A stretch of 22,081 nucleotides of DNA from Lachnoclostridium sp. UBA1434. Its GTDB lineage: Bacteria > Bacillota > Clostridia > Lachnospirales > Lachnospiraceae. Positions 13,513-18,853 of the stretch are shown here, in pieces. The notes below the pieces were generated by a model. It saw only the letters and a list, made by a program, of their open reading frames with translations, was not told the DNA's origin and did no database searches. The DNA is taken from the NCBI GenBank assembly GCA_002329645.1, contig DCTS01000015.1, positions 22,040 to 44,120 of the forward strand, given 5' to 3'. A program made the translations under genes and the position numbers. How positions within the stretch are numbered: position 1 is the first letter of the stretch; each line of letters opens with the position of its first letter.

Positions 13513-15607
13513 TGTATATATACAGCTTTCTAACAAATGGTAGTTTCTTCCACAGTCCCTTTAAACGGGGCATTGCGTAATAGTCCAGTCCAAAGGTTCT
13601 TCCGGCTCCGATCAATACCGCTATTCCTGCAAAAACCATCCAGAAGGTCCCCAGATATAATCCGGTGGTGCATACAAACATGAACTGAAGTACCAGTGAA
13701 AAGGCAGCTGCGGGAGTTGTGAACAGTCCTCCCATTAGTGCAAGCCCGATAAGTATTTCAGCTAATACTATGAATATCTGCATTGCCACCTGAATTCCTT
13801 CGCTGGGAAGTATAAGCTTGTCTATAAACCAGTTCATAAGCGGTACATCCAGCTTGAAGGCATAATCGCCAAGGGTGGATTCCGCAAGCTTCTTGCCTGA
13901 GACAAATATCACCTTGAATAATCCAAGAAAGTTGAAGTTCATCAATACCGTTCCTGCAGCTTCTGCTGCCTGGCCGGTGGCAGACCCTACGGCATCCGCT
14001 GCTCCTGTTGCGCTGGAAACCGCATCGGCTGCTCCTGTTGCGGAGGACATTGCATCAGCCGATAATTGAATTAGCTTGGCTGCCGACTGAGATACGACAT
14101 TAACTGCTTTACCTACCGCACCTGCTGCAGCAGAGGTTGCTCCCGACGCAGCATCGGCTGAACCCGGGTTAAGAATACTGTTATACCAGGCATTGGCTCC
14201 TCCGAAGAAGCCTGACAGCTTAGGCCCCTTAAACCAGCCCTCCACTATCTTCATAATACCCTCAAACAACCATACGGCACCAAGCCATACCCTTAAGGCC
14301 ACCAGTAAAAAGCTGGGAGTGCGGTTCGAAAAATGCCCGCCCACAAAGCTTCTGCAGTTTCTGACCGTGAAAAACTCATGCTTCAAATAACTGAATATCT
14401 TGTTCCAGCCAAGCACCTGAACAAAATATATAATATTAATAAAATGCTTGGACAGCATTGCGAAAAAGGACGGAAGACAGAACATACGATTAGGGAACCC
14501 TACATGCGCAACACCGTAGCGGCCGCCCACGCTTACCATGACGCCATGGAATTTCGGCTTATATTCCTCCAAGCTGTCCGTACCTGTTATTGCCGCTGCA
14601 ATATTATGGGCACAAACATCCGCACTCTGCTCGCAATTTTCAACCATCTGAGGAACGGGGCTGTCCTCACCCTCAGGTATATAATACATATTGTCGCCAA
14701 TTACATATACCTTGTCATCCTTAACGGAACGAAGGAACTTGTCTACCTGAATCCTTCCGCCTTTCTGAAGCTCATGGGCTTCACCGGCACTTTCGGTTAT
14801 ATCGGCGCTGTGTATTCCGGCAGTCCATATAACGGTTCCTGCAGAAATGCTCAGCATTTCATTATGCTTCTCCATCTCTATCAAATTGCTGTCAACCCTT
14901 GTTACAAAGGCTTCCATTATAAGCCTGACACCCATTTTATCAAGGCGCTTTGCAACCCTGTCCGAAAGCTTTTCAGGCATATTAGGCATAGGCCTTGCAA
15001 GACCGTCAACCAATGTCATGGATACATCTTTTCTGTCAAGCTCGTATTTCTCACATAAGAAGGGGACATACTCAGCCAGCTCGCCTGCCATTTCAACACC
15101 GGTAAAGCCGGCTCCGACCACGATGAAACTGAGAAGCTGCCTGCGTTTGTTCTCATCAGGCTCACTTGCCGCCTTTTTGAAGGTATCCTCTATATGGTCC
15201 CTGAGTATGATGGCATCCTCATATGACCATAGCGTAAACGAATGCTCCTCTGCTCCGGGAACACCGAAAAATGCAGGCTTGGAGCCTGCTGCAATTACCA
15301 GGTAATCATAAGGATAGGATCCGTTGACTCCTGAAACCAGCTTTTTGTCAAAGCTTATGGTTTCAACAGTATCGAGCTTAACCTCCACTCTTCTTCCTGC
15401 AAAAACCTTCTTAAGGCTTATGCGGATGCTGTCCTCCTCCACACGGCGTGCAGCCACCTCATGAAGCTCGGTAAGCATTGTATGGAATGGATTCTTATCT
15501 ATAATGGTTATGCTGACATCTTCGCTTTTCTTAAATCTTTTTGCCAGCTTCTTGGCTGTCAGGATACCTGCATATCCGGCACCTATTATAACAATTCTCG
15601 TGCTCAT
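13505..15607 (-). CDS. ndh2: Type-II NADH dehydrogenase with C-terminal DoxX-like membrane domain and Ala/Ser-rich insert (Ndh2 of a FLEET system)
   Basis: A 700-residue flavoprotein. Residues 1-410 are an NDH-2 with an FAD fold (I-I-G-A-G-Y-A-G at 7-14), an NADH fold (V-V-G-A-G-F-T-G-V-E at 163-172) and V-Y-V-I-G-D (300-305). Residues 432-452 form a first membrane helix. The region 481-555 is an Ala/Ser/Gly-rich insert with decapeptide repeats (S-S-A-T-G-A-A-D-A-V twice, then a variant) and D-A-A-S-G-A-T (485-491). Further helices lie at about 604-628, 632-652 and 655-672, giving a four-helix DoxX-like domain. The basic C-terminus would lie inside. This topology places the insert outside. 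The Listeria FLEET Ndh2 also has a C-terminal membrane extension and feeds electrons from NADH to a dedicated quinone. AGGAG precedes the ATG. First gene of the block. Confidence 0.9.
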   Translation of the reverse strand: MSTRIVIIGAGYAGILTAKKLAKRFKKSEDVSITIIDKNPFHTMLTELHEVAARRVEEDSIRISLKKVFAGRRVEVKLDTVETISFDKKLVSGVNGSYPYDYLVIAAGSKPAFFGVPGAEEHSFTLWSYEDAIILRDHIEDTFKKAASEPDENKRRQLLSFIVVGAGFTGVEMAGELAEYVPFLCEKYELDRKDVSMTLVDGLARPMPNMPEKLSDRVAKRLDKMGVRLIMEAFVTRVDSNLIEMEKHNEMLSISAGTVIWTAGIHSADITESAGEAHELQKGGRIQVDKFLRSVKDDKVYVIGDNMYYIPEGEDSPVPQMVENCEQSADVCAHNIAAAITGTDSLEEYKPKFHGVMVSVGGRYGVAHVGFPNRMFCLPSFFAMLSKHFINIIYFVQVLGWNKIFSYLKHEFFTVRNCRSFVGGHFSNRTPSFLLVALRVWLGAVWLFEGIMKIVEGWFKGPKLSGFFGGANAWYNSILNPGSADAASGATSAAAGAVGKAVNVVSQSAAKLIQLSADAMSSATGAADAVSSATGAADAVGSATGQAAEAAGTVLMNFNFLGLFKVIFVSGKKLAESTLGDYAFKLDVPLMNWFIDKLILPSEGIQVAMQIFIVLAEILIGLALMGGLFTTPAAAFSLVLQFMFVCTTGLYLGTFWMVFAGIAVLIGAGRTFGLDYYAMPRLKGLWKKLPFVRKLYIYND
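13989..14048 (-). repeat. Two 30-bp tandem repeats inside ndh2
   Basis: Units 13989-14018 and 14019-14048 share GCTGCTCCTGTTGCG and most other bases. They encode the decapeptide repeat in the Ala/Ser-rich insert. Copy number could change by slippage in steps of ten residues without breaking the frame. Confidence 0.75.
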
Positions 15608-15673
15608 GACTTCTCCTTCTTCTTATATTTATTATTAGTATTCTGCATTACTATTGCTTTTAATCGAAATATA

Positions 15674-15691
15674 TTGTTAATAATATAACAA
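15674..15691. promoter_or_regulatory. Rex-type operator upstream of ndh2
   Basis: TTGTTAATAATATAACAA matches the Rex consensus TTGTTAA-N4-TTAACAA at 13 of 14 fixed positions. Rex represses energy and fermentation genes in Firmicutes and is released when NADH is high. The site lies between the candidate promoter and the ndh2 start, 67 bp upstream of the ATG, where a bound repressor would block the operon. The sequence match is direct; control by Rex is inferred. Confidence 0.6.
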
Positions 15692-15727
15692 TTTACCCCG
15701 ACAAATCTATCATGATATCTCTACCAT

Positions 15728-15777
15728 TATGCTATGAATTGCACTTTCAGTATAGCATACGCAGTATTAAAAAACAA
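15728..15777 (-). promoter_or_regulatory. Promoter of the ndh2 block with an overlapping inverted repeat
   Basis: TTGTTT (15777-15772) is followed after 17 bp by TATACT (15754-15749), with a TG extension. An 8-bp perfect inverted repeat, TATGCTAT (15728-15735) and ATAGCATA (15752-15759), overlaps the -10 and the start region. This is typical of a repressor site other than Rex. The leader would be about 135 nt. Confidence 0.5.
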
Positions 15778-15859
15778 CATATATTTCTATAAAAAAGTAA
15801 TACTATATACTAATTTTTTTGTAAAAATTCACAATACCTGCATACGCAATAATAATCCA

Positions 15860-15887
15860 TTGCATGTATTTACACTGATGCTATAAT
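15860..15887 (+). promoter_or_regulatory. Promoter of the M50-type protease gene
   Basis: TTGCAT (15860-15865) is followed after 16 bp by TGCTATAAT with a perfect extended -10 (TATAAT 15882-15887). Transcription would start near 15894, about 26 nt before the ATG. GCATACGCA occurs both here (15840-15848) and at the ndh2 promoter (15755-15763). Confidence 0.6.
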
Positions 15888-15903
15888 TAAACCAGAATGC
15901 TCC

Positions 15904-15911
15904 GGGGGGGG
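15904..15911 (+). repeat. G8 homopolymer tract at the ribosome binding site
   Basis: Eight consecutive G residues sit 8 nt before the ATG at 15920 and form the only Shine-Dalgarno-like element. Slippage would change its spacing from the start. A second ATG at 15915, out of frame, lies between the tract and the start. Confidence 0.7.
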
Positions 15912-15919
15912 ATAATGCT

Positions 15920-17098
15920 ATGTCTGATAATAACGGTATTCATGAGAAAGACAAGCAAAAGGAATCACCATTTAATAATATTATTAAGAAGCTGCTTTTT
16001 TTTATCCTGCTTATCCTGTTCAGTTCAATGTTCGGATATATGACGGGATATATGATCGGAAAGGCCCTGCCCCGTAATATCAGGGGTATTACCGTATTGC
16101 TTATATTCCTGTGGTTTATAATTTCAATATATATTTCAATGAAGCTGCAGATTATTGTTCACGAAGGCGGGCATCTGATTGCCGGATTAATAAGCGGGTA
16201 TAAATTTGTATCCTTTCGTATCGGAAGGCTCACCATTGTATCGGTTGACGGAAAGCTAAAGCTTAAACAATATACGATTGCAGGAACTGCAGGTCAATGT
16301 CTTATGAAGCCTCCAATGACGGAGGACTGCCGGTTTCCATACATTCTCTACAACCTTGGAGGTGTGGCAGGCAATGTTATTCTCAGCCTTGCCTGTCTGT
16401 TACTGTATTATATATTGCCCTATAACACATACCTTATGATTTTCTTAGTATGCTGCTTTTTCTGGAGCTTTCTGTTGGCTATAATTAATGGAATTCCCTT
16501 GAAGATAGCAGGACTTGCAAATGACGGTTATAATGTCTATTCTCTCGGAAAGGATTTATATGCCCTCCGGTCCATATGGATACAGCTTACGGTTAATGCT
16601 CTTTTAACAGAAGGAGTACGGCTTCGGGACATGCCCGAGGAATGGTTTGCGTTTGACAGGGAAAAATCACTGAATAATCCAATGATAGGCAGCCTGGGAG
16701 TCCTTAGATGCGCATACCTTACCGACAGGATGATGATTGACGAGGCAAGGGAGCTTGCCGGGTATCTTGAAAATGCCCCCGGTATCCTGGAGGTACTGAG
16801 GAATGAGCTTAGATGTGAGCTTTTATTCATGGAGCTGGCAGGTGCAAGGCGTGGTGAAGAAATCGAACGGCTCTATGATAAAAAGATGAAAAAATACATC
16901 AAGGCCACTCGCAGATATCCTTCTCGAATGCGCTTGATGTATGCATATGAGCTTCTATATGAGAAAAATCATGAGGCAGCCGCCAAACAGCTTGCTGCTT
17001 TTGAAAAGCTTGCCGGGACCTATGCCTGCCGGGCAGAAATTGATTCCGAAAGGGACATGATTACATATGTAAACAAGCTGGCGGCAGAATGTCAATAG
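15920..17098 (+). CDS. M50-family (site-2-protease-like) membrane metallopeptidase
   Basis: A 392-residue protein. Hydrophobic helices lie at about 24-44, 57-79, 147-168 and 170-190. The zinc motif H-E-G-G-H (81-85) sits at the end of the second helix, and N-G-I-P...N-D-G (190-203) resembles the second M50 motif, with Asp202 as a possible third ligand. M50 enzymes cut substrates within or next to the membrane. Residues 215-392 are a soluble, helix-rich region with repeated Y/A/L patterns resembling TPR-like repeats, probably cytoplasmic. It is divergent from the ndh2 block and convergent with the XRE gene. The substrate is unknown; it could act on a membrane-anchored regulator or a secreted peptide. 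Confidence 0.8.
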   Translation: MSDNNGIHEKDKQKESPFNNIIKKLLFFILLILFSSMFGYMTGYMIGKALPRNIRGITVLLIFLWFIISIYISMKLQIIVHEGGHLIAGLISGYKFVSFRIGRLTIVSVDGKLKLKQYTIAGTAGQCLMKPPMTEDCRFPYILYNLGGVAGNVILSLACLLLYYILPYNTYLMIFLVCCFFWSFLLAIINGIPLKIAGLANDGYNVYSLGKDLYALRSIWIQLTVNALLTEGVRLRDMPEEWFAFDREKSLNNPMIGSLGVLRCAYLTDRMMIDEARELAGYLENAPGILEVLRNELRCELLFMELAGARRGEEIERLYDKKMKKYIKATRRYPSRMRLMYAYELLYEKNHEAAAKQLAAFEKLAGTYACRAEIDSERDMITYVNKLAAECQ

Positions 17099-17176
17099 AT
17101 AATTACTGCATCGCAGCTCACAGCTTATGAACAAATGCGTTATTTCATCGGAGATTAGAAGAGATTATCTATATAC

Positions 17177-17590
17177 TCACTCGGCGCATAACGGTATGTC
17201 ACCGTTTTCACCGGCATTGTCGTCATATTCAATGCTGCCGTACTCTCCTGATAACCTCCTTATATATTCCTTAATAACATTCCTTTTTACCTGATCCAGG
17301 GATACATATTCGTATATTATTCTTTTGTCAAGCTCGTCCAGATGATATTGCCTGACAACCTCTTCGATAGCTTCAGGATATGACCTGCAGAATATTTCAC
17401 CTTCACCGAACCGCAGCCAGTTTTCTCTGACATTGAATTCTCTGCAAACGGACAGGACCATCTGGTCGGTAACGCTGCGGTCACCGCTTTCTATCTTGGA
17501 AATTCCGGCTCCTGTAACTCCAAGTCTTTTGCCGAATGCCTCCTGACTCATATTCAGGCTTTTTCTTAGTTGTCTAATTCTTGTATTCAA
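17177..17590 (-). CDS. XRE/Cro-CI family transcriptional regulator
   Basis: A 137-residue protein with an N-terminal HTH_3 domain (about residues 3-65: R-I-R-Q-L-R, M-S-Q-E-A-F-G, G-I-S-K-I-E-S-G). N-W-L-R-F-G-E-G-E follows, a tail common in phage- and ICE-type repressors. The C-terminal 70 residues are helical and probably mediate dimerisation. A TTG start at 17590 with GGAAGGG upstream is preferred over the TTG at 17623, because the latter would lie upstream of the predicted start of transcription (near 17607). It is divergent from the 47-codon gene, and the gap between them carries several TTGACA-like half-sites, so it probably represses itself and that gene. Confidence 0.88.
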   Translation of the reverse strand: MNTRIRQLRKSLNMSQEAFGKRLGVTGAGISKIESGDRSVTDQMVLSVCREFNVRENWLRFGEGEIFCRSYPEAIEEVVRQYHLDELDKRIIYEYVSLDQVKRNVIKEYIRRLSGEYGSIEYDDNAGENGDIPLCAE

Positions 17591-17613
17591 CCGACCACAT
17601 CCCTTCCAAACTG

Positions 17614-17642
17614 ATATTAGCAAAGTCAGAAAAAATAGTCAA
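17614..17642 (-). promoter_or_regulatory. Promoter of the XRE regulator gene
   Basis: TTGACT (17642-17637) is followed after 17 bp by TAATAT (17619-17614). Transcription would start near 17607, directly at the GGAAGGG ribosome site, giving a very short leader of about 17 nt before the TTG start. Confidence 0.5.
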
Positions 17643-17726
17643 ATATTATTAATGTTTATTATTGACAATAGCTGGTGTTTTATATATAATATTGTCATAG
17701 TCATTTTTTTATAAAAACTGTGTCAA
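17637..17726. promoter_or_regulatory. Array of TTGACA-like operator half-sites
   Basis: Four related hexamers lie in the divergent control region: AGTCAA (17637-17642), TTGACA within the near-palindrome TATTGACAATA (17660-17670), TTGTCA (17692-17697) and TGTCAA (17721-17726). Centre spacings are about 25, 30 and 29 bp. They flank and overlap both promoters, a layout typical of Cro/CI-like switches. Binding by the adjacent XRE protein is inferred. Confidence 0.45.
17662..17690 (+). promoter_or_regulatory. Consensus sigma-A promoter of the 47-codon gene
   Basis: A perfect TTGACA (17662-17667), a 17-bp spacer and a perfect TATAAT (17685-17690) make this the strongest promoter in the window. Both elements overlap the candidate operators, as expected for a promoter kept off by a repressor. 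Confidence 0.8.
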
Positions 17727-17753
17727 TATATCCGGGGAAGGCAGGCTTATAAT

Positions 17754-17897
17754 ATGTCCGAAAAAATACCTGTAAAAAGCAGTGATACATTGATAAACGA
17801 TATAGTAAGGGAGATAATCCCTTCCTTGATACTGCTTAAGGCTTCCCACAAAAAAGCAATCCTTGCAAAAATCAACAGCCTTAAGCACTCTCCTTGA
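17754..17897 (+). CDS. Small protein of 47 residues under XRE control (hypothetical)
   Basis: An ATG at 17754 follows a purine-rich GGGGAAGGCAGG ribosome site (17734-17745) and opens a 47-codon frame ending at TGA (17895-17897). The peptide starts M-S-E-K-I-P-V-K-S-S. It has a hydrophobic, helix-prone middle (D-I-V-R-E-I-I-P-S-L-I-L-L-K) and a Lys-rich C-terminal third. No signal peptide is evident. I do not recognise the family. A perfect promoter, a good ribosome site and a divergent XRE repressor support a real gene: perhaps a small regulator, an anti-repressor or a membrane-active peptide. Confidence 0.55.
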   Translation: MSEKIPVKSSDTLINDIVREIIPSLILLKASHKKAILAKINSLKHSP

Positions 17898-17949
17898 GGT
17901 TTTAGAATTTACGCCAACTCCTAATCCGATATGTGACAACCCAAAGCAG

Positions 17950-18032
17950 CAATACCGGCCGCAGCAGTACAGGAAAGCATGGTGATTCCAATATACCTGT
18001 TTCCGTATTTGTATACGGCCGGTATTGTTTTT
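17950..18032 (+). other. Long inverted repeat, possible terminator or structured RNA
   Basis: CAATACCGGCCG (17950-17961) and CGGCCGGTATTG (18016-18027) are perfect 12-bp inverted arms 54 bp apart, with a T5 run right after the second arm. A shorter stem, ACAGG (17969-17973) and CCTGT (17996-18000), lies inside. It may end the transcript of the 47-codon gene or be part of a structured small RNA. Confidence 0.45.
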
Positions 18033-18095
18033 GGTACCATTATGCAACATTTTGTTTGATTTTTTATATAACAGACATATATTTCTATTTTCTCG

Positions 18096-18124
18096 TTTAC
18101 ACCGTAACCGTTATGATATATAAT
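18096..18124 (+). promoter_or_regulatory. Promoter of the LysE-family gene
   Basis: TTTACA (18096-18101), a 17-bp spacer and a perfect TATAAT (18119-18124). Transcription would start near 18131, about 90 nt before the ATG. Confidence 0.65.
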
Positions 18125-18220
18125 GATTACCAATTTACATATTAATTAGATACGGCTGGTTACTTGTTTTGCCGGCTGTCAGCGTTTGAAGGCTGATAAG
18201 GCTGATAGGTGGTTATTAGC

Positions 18221-18847
18221 ATGATATTAACATTCTTTTCGGCATTTTTTATAGCTTTTTCCGGAGCCATGATGCCCGGATCCCTGCTTGCCTATACCCT
18301 GCGCAAATCCCTGTCGGACGGGCCTAAAGCAGGATTTTTTATAGCAGCGGGACATGCGGTGCTTGAGCTGCTTTTAATAATCATGATTTTTCTTGGTTTC
18401 GGAAGGATACTTCAGCTTGATGCCGTTACAATGCTTATAAGCCTGATTGGAGGCGCAATACTGATATATATGGGCGCCGATATGATACGAGGCTCTGTAA
18501 GGAATACGGTGAAGGTCAATCTTGAAGATAGCGGTAAAAAAACCGGAGGCATGTTTGCCTCCGGCATAATAATCAGTGCGACCAATCCCTTCTTTATTAT
18601 CTGGTGGTCGGTTGTTGGTCTCGGCTTCATTCTTCAGTCATATGAAGCCTTCGGTATATCCGGTATAGCTATATATTATACCGGACATATTCTTGCAGAC
18701 TTTTTGTGGTACTGCTTTGTATCAATACTGGTTGGTACTACCAGAAGGTTTATCAGGGATAATTTATACCGTATTATTATAGCTTGCCTTGGGGTTATCA
18801 CCATTTTTTTCGGAGTAAGGTTTATTTATACCGCCCTGTTTAAGTAA
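18221..18847 (+). CDS. LysE/RhtB-family translocator
   Basis: A 208-residue inner-membrane protein of about six hydrophobic helices. The family pattern near the N-terminus is clear: F-I-A-F-S-G-A-M-M-P-G-S-L-L-A-Y-T-L, followed by G-P-K-A-G-F-F-I-A-A-G-H. Mid-protein, A-T-N-P-F-F-I-I-W-W matches the conserved N-P segment. Such proteins export amino acids or related small molecules using the proton gradient; the substrate cannot be told from sequence. ATG at 18221 is chosen over the GTG at 18209 because the GTG lies within the AGGTGG ribosome site, 8 nt upstream of the ATG. It is convergent with the LamG gene with only 6 bp between stops and no clear terminator. Confidence 0.88.
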   Translation: MILTFFSAFFIAFSGAMMPGSLLAYTLRKSLSDGPKAGFFIAAGHAVLELLLIIMIFLGFGRILQLDAVTMLISLIGGAILIYMGADMIRGSVRNTVKVNLEDSGKKTGGMFASGIIISATNPFFIIWWSVVGLGFILQSYEAFGISGIAIYYTGHILADFLWYCFVSILVGTTRRFIRDNLYRIIIACLGVITIFFGVRFIYTALFK

Positions 18848-18853
18848 TGCATA

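Larger units (their letters stand above)
17898..18220. other. Intergenic region between the small gene and the LysE gene
   Basis: No gene is supported in these 323 bp. Short frames exist on both strands, including a minus-strand stretch at 17921-18041 that starts M-V-P-K-T and reads like protein, but none has a ribosome site. The stretch holds the 12-bp inverted repeat (17950-18027), the LysE promoter (18096-18124) and a direct repeat AAGGCTGAT just before the LysE ribosome site. Confidence 0.6.

Noticed and set aside
13513..13536. TTG start eight codons upstream for the polyprenyl synthase
   Set aside because: The ATG at 13512 gives the usual stop/start overlap with ndh2, and the TTG has no better ribosome site.
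17177..17897. Prophage or integrative element
   Set aside because: Only a repressor-like switch is present; no integrase, attachment repeats or structural genes are seen in the window.
17709..18145. Frames of 70-113 codons on both strands in the gap before the LysE gene
   Set aside because: No ribosome sites, odd composition, and they overlap the small gene, the inverted repeat and the LysE promoter. A minus-strand piece at 17921-18041 looks protein-like but has no start signal; a gene remnant is possible but unproven.
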